Shown here in pieces: positions 40,812 through 50,970 of a stretch of DNA of 64,000 bases. How positions within the stretch are numbered: the first letter of the stretch is position 1; every line of letters starts with the position of its first letter. Both the position numbers and the translations under genes were made by a program. Under the pieces are notes generated by a model. It had not been told where the DNA came from. It did no database searches and worked only from the letters and a program-made list of their open reading frames with translations. The stretch comes from an uncultured Oxalobacteraceae bacterium (GTDB lineage Bacteria; Pseudomonadota; Gammaproteobacteria; Burkholderiales; Burkholderiaceae_D). Location of the stretch: contig CAIOYD010000057.1 in the NCBI GenBank assembly GCA_903862415.1, positions 1-64,000 of the forward strand. The letters are read 5' to 3'.

Positions 40812-41558
40812 TTAGATGTTTTTCAGATCTGCAGTCAGTTGTTCCAGATCCAGATGATGGTAAGTCCCAGCCTCTTTGAGTTGATGGGGAAGCACCGCCC
40901 ATGCTTCATCGCCATGAGCATGCCACCAGTCATAGGTCATTTCCTGAATGCGGCCCCAGGTGACGACGTAGAAGCTGTTTTTGTCATAGCCGACAATCGG
41001 AATTGCATGCCCACCGACGACAGTGTTGGCCTGCTGTCCTTTTTTCACTGTCCAGGGCTTTTTTAGTTTGAATTGATGCTCCGCACCTTTGGTCATCTGC
41101 ACGCCGATATAGACGATGCCATACAGATGGGCTGCATGTCTGATATGGTCCAGATTGTGTATGTCTATGGGGGCGTAGCCGAGAATTTTGTTGCCGCACA
41201 AGCCGCTGTCGTGCCAGGTTTTGAGCACCAGTGATTCGACCAGTCCGGTATCGGGGCCGCCGGTGAGTTTGAAGTATTCTTCCAGCAAAGCGGCTTTATG
41301 GGGAACCGGATCAGAACTGCCGGTGGCGGCATTCCAGGCGCGGATGGCGTGAGCAGCCGCGGCCATAGTGCAGTCGCCATAGATGTCGTTACCGTCGAGG
41401 AACCAGTCGTTGATTTTGCTGTAATTATCGAAAAATTCGGGTGGGCCTGTCTTTGTGGCAGATGGTTTCAGGTAGTGGTGGTGTTCTTTTAGTCCGGCTG
41501 GAATGTGGGACTGCTTTTTGCCATAGTGGCGGACTTCAGACTGCCTGCTATCTTCCAT
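40812..41558 (-). CDS. Papain-like (C1/C39-type fold) cysteine-peptidase-like protein
   Basis: GDCTMAAAAHAI (Cys region) and GGHAIPIVGYDKNSFYVVTWG (His region). Confidence 0.5.
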   Translation of the reverse strand: MEDSRQSEVRHYGKKQSHIPAGLKEHHHYLKPSATKTGPPEFFDNYSKINDWFLDGNDIYGDCTMAAAAHAIRAWNAATGSSDPVPHKAALLEEYFKLTGGPDTGLVESLVLKTWHDSGLCGNKILGYAPIDIHNLDHIRHAAHLYGIVYIGVQMTKGAEHQFKLKKPWTVKKGQQANTVVGGHAIPIVGYDKNSFYVVTWGRIQEMTYDWWHAHGDEAWAVLPHQLKEAGTYHHLDLEQLTADLKNI

Positions 41559-41703
41559 GTGCCTGATCCAATTCTGGTTGAATTTCGATTGGTTAACAAT
41601 GTGGAGCGGATGCTGGTAAGTGTAAGACGGGGGGTGTTGATGGATTTAACAACGTAATCATAGGCCAAGTCAATCAAAACTTGGCAAATGATTAGTTTTC
41701 AAG

Positions 41704-42222
41704 TCACAGCGACAGCCACAATTTATCCCAGTCATCGGGCTGAAATTTACCTTCGCGCTTAAATTTCAACTGGGTTTTATGGTCCAGTACGAAGTGGGTG
41801 GGTTGTGTTGGTATGGGGCCAAAATTATCTTTATGTCCGGGGGCATAACGCCAGACGGTAGGAAAACGCTGGTCTTTGGGATACGCGTGGGTAGTCAGAT
41901 CGTTGTATTCGTCCAGATCCTTTTTGTTTTTATCCAAGTTCACGCCCAGCATCATGAATTTGTTTTTGCTGTTGCGTACATAAAATTCGCGCATCAGTTT
42001 TAAATCTTCACTGCATAAATCACAGTCATAGGTAAAAAAACTCACCAGCACGGTCATGCCGGCATAATCGCTCAGACTGAGTTTTTTGCCATATACATCG
42101 GTGCCTTCGAGGGTGTAGGTGAGTGCGGTGGTTTGTGCTGATGCCAAGCCGGAGGACAGCATGAAGCCGGAAATCAGCGCAGATTGGAGAAAGTCTCTTC
42201 GCAACATAGGTTTACCTTTCAT
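41704..42222 (-). CDS. Exported redoxin / AhpC-TSA-like thioredoxin-fold protein
   Basis: LSDYAGMTVLVSFFTYDCDLCSEDLKLMREFY (CDLC motif), signal peptide. Confidence 0.7.
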   Translation of the reverse strand: MKGKPMLRRDFLQSALISGFMLSSGLASAQTTALTYTLEGTDVYGKKLSLSDYAGMTVLVSFFTYDCDLCSEDLKLMREFYVRNSKNKFMMLGVNLDKNKKDLDEYNDLTTHAYPKDQRFPTVWRYAPGHKDNFGPIPTQPTHFVLDHKTQLKFKREGKFQPDDWDKLWLSL

Positions 42223-42310
42223 AAAACATCGAACAGCGGCTTCGGCGTATTCACCGAAGTGCGGATGATCAAGTGTAGGATACGAAAGGCACGCATGCTT
42301 AATTAAAATC

Positions 42311-42577
42311 TCAGACCGCCAATGCCTTAGTCAGCAGTTCAGCCACCAGGGCGTTGAGTTCAATCCCGCGTTCCTTGGCATTGGTTTCGATTTGTACAAC
42401 TAATGCGCCATTGAGTTTGACGGCAAATGGTACCAGTCCCTGTGCCTGATCAAGTTTGCGCTGTTCGCGGCGGTTGACTGCAGTAGCTTCGGTATTGCCA
42501 AACCCACCCACACCAGGTGCGGTCATTTTGCCCATTAATTTCTTGGCGGAACTTTTCGCCATGGCGGTTTTTTTCAT
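42311..42577 (-). CDS. Small hypothetical protein
   Basis: 88-aa ORF with a possible C-terminal RHH-like segment. Confidence 0.4.
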   Translation of the reverse strand: MKKTAMAKSSAKKLMGKMTAPGVGGFGNTEATAVNRREQRKLDQAQGLVPFAVKLNGALVVQIETNAKERGIELNALVAELLTKALAV

Positions 42578-43017
42578 GATATCTGCTTATAGTGATTCAA
42601 AGACGCCATTCTACGCAGTATCAAAATTTCACATGGGTATATTTTGAGTGCCATCCGTTGTTGATGGACTATTCACTTTCCATGATACGAGAAACAGATT
42701 TCACATCGTGATATTTGGGCGGTAGGAAATATGAAAAATTCATTTCATTTAATGATACTGTATTCCGCATCGCGATAATAACAACATAATCATTTGAATT
42801 TAAACGATTAAATTTAAGTTATATGTCTTATATAAGACTAGTCTGTCGCTAAAAAACCGTATATTATTCTTTCATGCACTACAGGAAAGCGCCGTTAAAT
42901 TATTCAGTACTTTTCTAGCTCCGATTTCATCACCCTGTCTTGTGTAGTTGAGTAAATGAAGCTGTCGTACTCACTACATTTTTCACCAATTTGCGTTATT
43001 TTTTTAAAGGAAACATC

Positions 43018-44598
43018 ATGTCAAACTATCAAAATGATATCAAGGCGATTACTGGCCTGAAAGCCAAAGAAGGTAGTGCCTGGAATGCGATCAATCCTGA
43101 ATCCGCTGCCCGTATGCGCGCTCAGAATAAATTCAAAACTGGTCTCGATATTGCCCGTTACACAGCCAAAATCATGCGCGATGACATGGCTGCCTATGAC
43201 GCCGATTCGTCCAAGTACACCCAGTCGCTGGGTTGCTGGCACGGTTTTATCGGTCAGCAAAAAATGATTTCCATTAAAAAACATTTCAACAGCACAGAGC
43301 GTCGTTATCTGTATCTGTCGGGCTGGATGGTCGCTGCACTGCGTTCCGAGTTTGGTCCATTGCCGGATCAATCGATGCATGAAAAGACGGCCGTGACTGC
43401 ATTGATCAAAGAACTGTACACCTTCCTGCGTCAGGCGGATGCACGTGAATTGGGCGGTTTGTTCCGTCAGCTCGATGGCGCCGAAGGTGCTGCCAAGCAG
43501 GCCATTCAGAGCAAAATCGATAATCATATTACCCACGTTGTTCCTATCATTGCTGACATCGATGCCGGTTTCGGTAATGCAGAAGCGACTTATTTGCTGG
43601 CCAAGCAGTTTATTGAAGCCGGTGCCTGCTGTATCCAGATTGAAAATCAAGTGTCGGATGAAAAACAGTGCGGTCATCAAGACGGCAAGGTCACGGTTCC
43701 GCATGAAGATTTCCTCGCCAAAATCCGCGCAATTCGTTACGCGTTTCTGGAACTCGGTGTGGATGACGGCGTTATCGTTGCCCGTACCGATTCGCTCGGT
43801 GCCGGTCTGACCAAGCAAATCGCGGTAACCGCCACTCCTGGTGATCTGGGCGACCAATACAATTCGTTCCTCGATGTGGAAGAAGTGTCGACCGAATCGA
43901 TGAGCAATGGTGATGTGGTCATTAAACGTGACGGCAAGTTATTGCGTCCTAAGCGTTTGCCTAGCAATCTGTTCCAATTCCGTGCCGGTACCGGTGAACA
44001 GCGTTGCGTGCTGGATTGCATCACTTCGCTGCAAAATGGTGCCGATCTGTTGTGGATTGAAACTGAAAAACCGCATATCGCCCAAATCGGCGGCATGGTC
44101 AGTGAAATTCGTAAAGTGATTCCAAATGCCAAGCTGGTGTATAACAACAGCCCATCGTTCAACTGGACCCTGAACTTCCGTCAGCAAATTTTTGATCTGA
44201 TGAAAAATGAAGGCAAAGATGTGTCAGCGTATGACCGTGCTGCTTTGATGAGTGTGGAATATGATGGTTCCGAGCTGGCGATTGTTGCTGACGAAAAAAT
44301 CCGTACTTTCCAGGCCGATTCTGCTCGTGAAGCCGGTATTTTCCATCACCTCATTACCTTGCCGACTTACCATACTGCGGCTCTGTCAACCGACAATCTG
44401 GCCAAAGAGTATTTTGGTGACCAGGGTATGTTGGGTTATGTGGCTGGTGTGCAGCGCAAAGAAATCCGTCAGGGTATCGCCTGCGTTAAACATCAAAACA
44501 TGGCAGGTTCCGACATGGGCGATGATCACAAAGATTATTTCAGTGGCGAAGCAGCTCTGAAAGCATCGGGTAAAGATAACACCATGAATCAGTTCTGA
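43018..44598 (+). CDS. aceA: Isocitrate lyase
   Basis: Long-form ICL; KQCGHQDGKVTVPHEDFLAKIRAIRYAF, VPIIADIDAGFGN, YNNSPSFNW. Confidence 0.93.
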   Translation: MSNYQNDIKAITGLKAKEGSAWNAINPESAARMRAQNKFKTGLDIARYTAKIMRDDMAAYDADSSKYTQSLGCWHGFIGQQKMISIKKHFNSTERRYLYLSGWMVAALRSEFGPLPDQSMHEKTAVTALIKELYTFLRQADARELGGLFRQLDGAEGAAKQAIQSKIDNHITHVVPIIADIDAGFGNAEATYLLAKQFIEAGACCIQIENQVSDEKQCGHQDGKVTVPHEDFLAKIRAIRYAFLELGVDDGVIVARTDSLGAGLTKQIAVTATPGDLGDQYNSFLDVEEVSTESMSNGDVVIKRDGKLLRPKRLPSNLFQFRAGTGEQRCVLDCITSLQNGADLLWIETEKPHIAQIGGMVSEIRKVIPNAKLVYNNSPSFNWTLNFRQQIFDLMKNEGKDVSAYDRAALMSVEYDGSELAIVADEKIRTFQADSAREAGIFHHLITLPTYHTAALSTDNLAKEYFGDQGMLGYVAGVQRKEIRQGIACVKHQNMAGSDMGDDHKDYFSGEAALKASGKDNTMNQF

Positions 44599-44618
44599 TT
44601 ATTTTTGCAGGCTAAGTA

Positions 44619-44651
44619 CAAAACACCTGATGGTTTTCATCAGGTGTTTTG
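44619..44651. terminator. Perfect 14-bp hairpin CAAAACACCTGATG-GTTTT-CATCAGGTGTTTTG (convergent terminator)
   Basis: Read directly between aceA and the convergent GGDEF gene. Confidence 0.85.
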
Positions 44652-45910
44652 CATTAATTCATGCCGTTCCAGTGCCACCCGGTTGCGGCCATTGTTTTTG
44701 GCGGTATATAAGGCATGATCGGCGCGGGTGATCAGTTCATCCATACTGTCCGGGCTGTGGTAAATTGCCACTCCGGTGGAAATAGTGATCTGTATCGACT
44801 GCTGTTGCAGTTGAATCGGGTTGGCTTCAATAAATTTTCGGATTCTTTCTGCCGCGATCAGTGCTCCCGGTTTTTCCATCATGGGCAGAATCAGCAAAAA
44901 TTCTTCTCCGCCAAAACGGCCAAAGACATCGGTATCCCTTAACTGCTGCCTGATCAGGTCAACGACCTTGATCAGCACCAGATCTCCGACAGTATGGCCA
45001 TGGGTATCGTTAATTTTTTTAAAGTGATCAATGTCGATCATCAGAGCGGCGGCGCTGCGGGGAAAACGTTTGCAACGTGCCAGTTCGAGGTTGAGATGTT
45101 TGATCAGCCCGCGGCGGTTATAAATGCCGGTGATTTCATCGGTGTCAGCCCGGATGGCGAGTTCGTCTCGCACCTGTCGTTCTGCGGTGAGGGCCTGCTG
45201 CAGTTTTTCAGTGAGTGTGGCAACCTGAACCTGATCAAGGGCGGCTGCATAAATCTGCTGGTTGGTACGATAGGAAACCAGGGCGATCAGGGTGCTGTAG
45301 ATGATAAAACTCGGCAGCAGTGCATGCCATTGATGCAGATAGTCATGCGTCATCAAATAGGACAGCATGGGTATGACCAGGCAAGACAGGTAGGCGATAA
45401 ACACCCGTTTGAAGATGGCCATGGAAGAAATGGTGAAGCCGAGTGCTCCGAGTAACATCATCAGGCGAATACTCAGATTTTGATCGATGGTGCCGGTATC
45501 GAACAAATACAGGGCACTGACCCAGATCAAGCCAACCAGTCCGCTCAATACTGCCTGAATATTGATGTAGTGATCGACAGCGATGCCTTGCCGCAGTGCG
45601 ATCAGTCCATGGCGCGCGAAAACGATGCGAAAAATGAAACGCTTAAAATGGCCAGAGCCCAGTGCAACAGCGGTTGCCAGTTGGTGTTGCTCCATTGGGC
45701 GTAAATCACAATCCCGCCAGCGATGACACTGCTTGGTGCTGACAGAAAAATGACTTTAAATAGCTGCCGGGCCAATAGTCCGGTGATGTTGTCTGCAGTT
45801 GTATTGATTGCGCTACCCGTCTTGTGTTTTGAGTATGTTTTACGACATCGATGGTTCCATGCGGGGGTCGTAGACAAAATCAGTCTAGTTGCGGCTAAGC
45901 TAATGTTCAA
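44640..45910 (-). pseudogene. GGDEF diguanylate cyclase with N-terminal TM region split by an apparent frameshift near 45630
   Basis: FGGEEFLLILP in ORF 44640-45695; the upstream TM segment continues in ORF 45602-45910 in another frame. Confidence 0.7.
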
Positions 45911-45953
45911 TCAAAGAGTTGTTTAATCCTAGCTGCGATACTTAAATTTAATT

Positions 45954-46079
45954 TTATTCGCTGGTTTGCAGCGACAGGGAAAGTATCCAGTCTTTGGCGT
46001 CTCCGAAGTGTTCGAAAGCCTGCCAGGAAATGTTGTTTTGGGTAAAGATATCGCCGAAAATTTTCAGCATTCGGTGTTG
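45954..46079 (-). pseudogene. C-terminal remnant of a paralogue of the 32518-32967 STAS-like protein
   Basis: Reverse translation MLKIFGDIFTQNNISWQAFEHFGDAKDWILSLSLQTSE* aligns with MLPILEAIFLKANLTWQSFEKIADAETWINAAIKAT*. Confidence 0.7.
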
Positions 46080-46110
46080 ATTTTAGGTTAATAGTCTGTG
46101 TGTGCTGAAA

Positions 46111-46862
46111 TTATTGTAATTCCATCAGGTAACGTTTGTAGATGGCATCGTAGGTGCCATTGAGGCGGATTTTTTTTGCGGCAGTGTTAAAGTCTTCACA
46201 CATTTGCTGGTTGTTGAAGGCCATATACGTTACCGTGATCGGCAGGATATGATGAAATTCGAAATCATCCGACGTGAAGCCGGAGCCACGCCACTGTTTC
46301 AGATTATACAAAAAAATATAGCGGTCACCGATGCTGACATCGGCCGCGCCCGTGGCCAGCAGTTTCACCTGATCGCTCGAGTTACCGGCTTCGCGGTAGC
46401 GCACCGTGTTGGTATGGATGAGTTGGGTGAATTCGGTCGTAGGTAATAACTTGGCATTTTGAAATGCAATAATCGATTTGCCTTTTAAATCGGCAATGCT
46501 GTTGATACTCAGGTGGCGCCGTTTAAGGGTGGCAGCATAAAGAATGGTTGCGAGAGGCAGCCCTTGATCTGGGTTTTGGAAAAAATATTGGCAGCGGCAT
46601 CAATTTCACCATTATTCAATTCATACGCCAGCCGGTAATTTGGTAACGGGGTGCTGACGAAATTCAACTTATATTGTGGTAATAATGCAAAGGTTTCCTG
46701 TATCAATTCAACAAAAAGTCCTGGCGTGCCATTGCCTTCGAAATAGGGCCCGAAATTAGCTATGCCGACGTTAATTTCCTGTGCCTGTGGCTCAGACGAG
46801 ATCAGCACTATCCCGGCAAGCAGTAATGATGGCATTAATTTGATGGCAGGCAGGGAGTACAT
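46111..46862 (-). pseudogene. Periplasmic amino-acid-type solute-binding protein, frameshifted
   Basis: ORF 46509-46862 (INVGIANFGPYFEGNGTPGLFVELIQE) continues in another frame (QGLPLATILYAATLKRRHLSINSIADLKGKSIIAFQNAK) into ORF 46111-46404. Confidence 0.75.
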
Positions 46863-46973
46863 GGCTGAGGGCTTGGATTTGGTCGCTAGTTAGTGTGGAT
46901 AAATTCATCGTAGTTTGAAATTTCCGAAAGTAAAGTAATCTCATGGTTGTTTTTGACCGAGGGATGCGCGACC

Positions 46974-49073
46974 TTAACGCAAATGCTGCCACAAAAACGC
47001 ATAAGTGCGGGCGATGCGGGTGGCGAGCTGTTCAGTGACGACCGGGCCGTGGTGTCCGCCTTCGACGTTTTCAAAATACTCGACCGGATAGTGCATGGCT
47101 TCCATTTTGGCGGCCATTTTGCGTGCATGTCCCGGGTGCACCCGGTCATCGCGGGTGGTGGAGTAAAACATTACTGGTGGCAAATGCATGCCGGGACGGA
47201 TTTTCTGATACGGCGAATAGCTGCTCAGGTAGCTCCATTGTTCGGGAACATCCGGGTCGCCGTATTCCGCGATCCAGCTGGCACCGGCGAGCAGTTTGCT
47301 GTAACGCTGCATGTCGATGAGCGGATTGCCGCACACCACGGCTCCATATAATTCCGGATGGCGCAGCATGGTGGCTGAAACCAGCAGGCCGCCATTGCTG
47401 CGACCTTCAATGCCGATGTGGGCGGGTGAGGATAATTTGCTGTTGCTCAGATCAGCGGCCACGGCTTCAAAATCTTCGAACGCTTTGACGTGGTTCTGCT
47501 TGAGTGCTGACGTATGCCAGGCCGGACCAAATTCGCCCCCGCCACGGATGTTGGCCAGTACAAAGACCCCACCGCGTTCAAGCCACAGTTTTCCATAGGC
47601 GCCGTGCATATCTTCATACGAGCCGGAATAGGAAGGGGTGAGCGAGTTTTCAAAGCCACCGTAAGAAAACATCCACACCGGATTGCTGCCATCGAATTTG
47701 ACGTCTTTGGCTGCCACCACAAAATACGGAATCCGGGTGCCGTCGCGCGAAGTGGTCCAGTGCTGCTGTACTGAGAAGCGGCTGCCATCAAAACTGGGTT
47801 CCTGCTGCTTGAGCAAACTGATGTTGTTGCCGCTGACCAGATACAGCGCCGGTGGGGTCAAAAATGTCTGGAACTGAACTATCGCTTCGCCACTTGCTTC
47901 GCTGACGGATTCGACATGCAGTGCGCCATTATCCGGAAAAGGGATAGTTGCCTGTTCCCAGCCATGGTCAGTGCGGGTGTAGCGTTGCAGCTGGCCGCGG
48001 ACATCGTCAAGCGTGCTGATGAGCAGGCTGTCGGCCGTGGTGTTGACGCCATCGATGATGGAATGGGCGCTGGGTGCGGCGACCAGTTCCAGCGCACCGG
48101 TGCTGCTGCCCAGGTCGGCAGGCCAGGCCAGTAACACGGCTCCAGCCGGATAGGTCTGACCATTGACGTTCCAGTCATTTTTGAGCCACAGGACCAGTTG
48201 ACCGTGATAGCTGCCGCTGATGATGGCGGTGGCAGGTATGGTCAGCGGGTGTAATGCGCCGTCGATAATCTGGCTGGTTTTAGTTTCCCAGAAAGTGAGT
48301 TTTTCGCTCAGCAAATCGATCTGCGGACCAGTGGCTGCCGATATGGTTTCCACTCCCGAAGACATCGAGGCGCTTTCACCCTGATACAGTAATTTGGCAT
48401 CGGCAATGGGAGTGCCGCGCTGCCAGATTTTTACCTGACGCGGATAACCGGAGCTGGTCAGAGAATCGGTGCCGAAATCGGTAGCCACATACAGACTGTC
48501 GGCATTGCGCCAGCTGAGTTGCGATTTGGCGCTGGGCAGGGCGAAGCCGTCAGTGACAAATTGTTTGGTATCGACATCGAATTCGCGCACGGCCGCGGCA
48601 TCACCACCACCGGGAGCGAGTGAAATCAGACAGCGGGTATTGCCGGGCGTGAGAAAATTGGCACCGCTGAACGCCCAGGGCTGGCCTTCTGTTTTTGAAA
48701 GGGCGTCGATATCGAGCAGGATTTCCCAGTGGGTGTCAGCTTTCTGAAATTCGGACAGGGTGGTGCGCCGGTACAGCCCGCGCGGATGTTCCTGATCCTG
48801 CCAGAGGTTGTACAGATAGTCACCGTGTTGTTCGACTTGCGGGATGCGCGATGCCGAGGTCAGAATGTGCAGCGCATCGCTGTACAGGGATGCATAACCT
48901 GGCTGAGCCGCGAGTCGTTTGGCAGTGCTGTCGTTTTGCTGTTTCACCCAGGAGAGTGAGCGGGCACTGTCGATATTTTCCAGCCATAGAAAGCGATCCT
49001 GAGTGACTGCTGCGAAGCTGGAAGAGCATGTCAGGGCGAGGATGAGGCAGCGTTGCAGAAAGTGTTTGTGCAT
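46974..49073 (-). CDS. Prolyl oligopeptidase family (S9A-like) serine peptidase
   Basis: GIEGRSNGGLLVSATMLRHPELYGAVV (GxSxGG), DDRVHPGHARKMAAKM, GGHHGP. Confidence 0.88.
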   Translation of the reverse strand: MHKHFLQRCLILALTCSSSFAAVTQDRFLWLENIDSARSLSWVKQQNDSTAKRLAAQPGYASLYSDALHILTSASRIPQVEQHGDYLYNLWQDQEHPRGLYRRTTLSEFQKADTHWEILLDIDALSKTEGQPWAFSGANFLTPGNTRCLISLAPGGGDAAAVREFDVDTKQFVTDGFALPSAKSQLSWRNADSLYVATDFGTDSLTSSGYPRQVKIWQRGTPIADAKLLYQGESASMSSGVETISAATGPQIDLLSEKLTFWETKTSQIIDGALHPLTIPATAIISGSYHGQLVLWLKNDWNVNGQTYPAGAVLLAWPADLGSSTGALELVAAPSAHSIIDGVNTTADSLLISTLDDVRGQLQRYTRTDHGWEQATIPFPDNGALHVESVSEASGEAIVQFQTFLTPPALYLVSGNNISLLKQQEPSFDGSRFSVQQHWTTSRDGTRIPYFVVAAKDVKFDGSNPVWMFSYGGFENSLTPSYSGSYEDMHGAYGKLWLERGGVFVLANIRGGGEFGPAWHTSALKQNHVKAFEDFEAVAADLSNSKLSSPAHIGIEGRSNGGLLVSATMLRHPELYGAVVCGNPLIDMQRYSKLLAGASWIAEYGDPDVPEQWSYLSSYSPYQKIRPGMHLPPVMFYSTTRDDRVHPGHARKMAAKMEAMHYPVEYFENVEGGHHGPVVTEQLATRIARTYAFLWQHLR

Positions 49074-49117
49074 GTTGGTCGTTTATTTTAAATTACAATT
49101 TACGGTGATAAATGATT

Positions 49118-49924
49118 TTATGGCAAAGCATAAGTCATCTTCATCAGTTTTTCAAACACGCCAGCCGGCAGGATTTTTTTCAGTATCATGCCAAACCGCT
49201 GATCCAGTCGCCCCACTGTGTGGCGTACACCGATGTGGCGGGCATTGACGAGTCGGGCCGCGAGACGGGCTACCTGCATCGGGTCGGCACCATTGATTTC
49301 ATCGCGTTCGTAAATGCCGACGGTTTTGTTCAGTTGAGCAGCCTGAGGTCCGGTTTTGGCTGCCCGGGTGAAAACTCTGGCGGCGGTAAAGCCGGTTTTA
49401 AAGTCGCCCGGATTGATGGTGGTGGCATCGATGCCGCTGCCAGCCAATTCCAGACGCAGTGATTCATTGAGGGCTTCGAGAGCAAATTTGCTGGCGCTGT
49501 AAAACGGCTGGTACGGAAGCGCGGCCATGCCAGCCAGTGAACTGATGGTGATAATGCGTCCACTCTGACGGGCGCGCATATGCGGCAGTACGCTGTGGAT
49601 CATGCGCACCGGACCAAAGAAATTGGTTTCCATCTGCCAGTGGGCTTCTTCCAGAGTGGTATCTTCAACCGCACCACACAAGCCAGATCCGGCATTGTTG
49701 ATTAACACATCCAGATGGCCGGCACGCTCGATCACGGCCGACACGCAGGCTGCTACCGAGGCGTCGCTGGTGACATCGAGTGGCAGCATGCAGAGCTGCG
49801 TCGGTGATGCGCCCGGATTGCGGCTGGTGCCAAATACAGTATGGCCTTGCGCGGCCAGATGCAGGGCGATTGCCTGGCCCAGGCCGGAAGAAGCACCGGT
49901 GATCAGTATGGTTTTGGGTGTCAT
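49118..49924 (-). CDS. Short-chain dehydrogenase/reductase
   Basis: ILITGASSGLGQAIALHLA, NNAGSG, YQPFYSASKFALEA. Confidence 0.88.
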   Translation of the reverse strand: MTPKTILITGASSGLGQAIALHLAAQGHTVFGTSRNPGASPTQLCMLPLDVTSDASVAACVSAVIERAGHLDVLINNAGSGLCGAVEDTTLEEAHWQMETNFFGPVRMIHSVLPHMRARQSGRIITISSLAGMAALPYQPFYSASKFALEALNESLRLELAGSGIDATTINPGDFKTGFTAARVFTRAAKTGPQAAQLNKTVGIYERDEINGADPMQVARLAARLVNARHIGVRHTVGRLDQRFGMILKKILPAGVFEKLMKMTYALP

Positions 49925-50970
49925 TTTTGTTCCGGTAAGGTGACGATGTACTGGATCACCTGTGTTAATTCTTCGGGTGAGCCGATGTGGGTGGCAATGG
50001 AGCGCATCCATAAACCAGGCAGGTCGCTGCTGCTGTTGCCGCGCCAGCCAGATTGATAATGGCTGAGCTGTTGAGCGATATACCAGTCAGGCAGCAGATT
50101 GAGGTTCGGGCTTTGCAGCTGCTCATATCCCTGTGCGTTGGGGCCGTGGCATTGCATGCAGGTGCCATTGTATAAATGTTTTCCGCTGGCCGCGAGCGGT
50201 TTGTTTTCCTTGGCTAGTTTCAGAGTGCTGTAATGGCGTGCATAAAACGGTATATCTTCTTCGTTCAGAGTAAGGGCAAGGGCGCGCATGCTGATGCCGG
50301 CTTTATCTTCCGGCTGATAGCCGCGCAGACCGTTTTTAAAATTAGTCAGCTGACGCGTCAGATAACTTGCACTTTGTCCGGCAAGGCGGGGTGCACTCAG
50401 AGCCTGATTGCCTTCGCCTTTAGCGCCATGACAGCTGGCGCAGATATCGGTGGACGGATTGATTTTTTCTATTTTCCGTACCAGATCAGCACGTAGTCCG
50501 GCTACATTCACCAGCGGATGTAGCCGCAGTCGCGCCACTTCAGTCGTGCTGTAGGGTTTGAAGTCGGCGGGCAGTTGGGCACGGCTGAATTGCTGCAGCA
50601 TCCAGTTGAGTAACGTCGCGAGACGCTGATCGGATAACTCCGATTGCGCTGAGCCGGGAACCTGGACTAAAAATTCCCGTCCGCCGGGAACTTTTAAAAA
50701 ATTGCCCAGATAACCGTTGAGCTTGGGTACACCCCGCTGCGGATATCCACGACCATCATCGAGGTGACAGCCCTGACAGTTGAGCATGTAGTCGGCCACC
50801 ACCTTTTCGGTCGCTTTGGCCGGTTGGCAGTAAACACCCAAAATGAAAACCAATGCTGCCAGACAGGCAGGGTGTATTAGCCGCAGGCGTAATACATCCT
50901 TGAAGGTGGATCCATCATATGGTGTATTACGCCTCTGGCTAATACACCCTACTTGATTTGGTGTATTCAT
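49921..50970 (-). CDS. Multiheme c-type cytochrome
   Basis: CxxCH motifs CQGCH, CASCH, CMQCH; ATGA overlap with the upstream light-chain gene. Confidence 0.8.
   Translation of the reverse strand: MNTPNQVGCISQRRNTPYDGSTFKDVLRLRLIHPACLAALVFILGVYCQPAKATEKVVADYMLNCQGCHLDDGRGYPQRGVPKLNGYLGNFLKVPGGREFLVQVPGSAQSELSDQRLATLLNWMLQQFSRAQLPADFKPYSTTEVARLRLHPLVNVAGLRADLVRKIEKINPSTDICASCHGAKGEGNQALSAPRLAGQSASYLTRQLTNFKNGLRGYQPEDKAGISMRALALTLNEEDIPFYARHYSTLKLAKENKPLAASGKHLYNGTCMQCHGPNAQGYEQLQSPNLNLLPDWYIAQQLSHYQSGWRGNSSSDLPGLWMRSIATHIGSPEELTQVIQYIVTLPEQK
50870..50952. repeat. Inverted pair of REP elements (BIME) inside the 5' coding region of the cytochrome gene
   Basis: gggtgtattagccgcaggcgtaatacatcc (50870-50899) and ggtgtattacgcctctggctaatacaccctac (50921-50952). 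Confidence 0.85.

Noticed and set aside
38852-40902. Plus-strand ORFs opposite the TPR protein (e.g. 39119-39580, 40040-40486)
   Set aside because: Antisense to a long well-formed TM-TPR protein.
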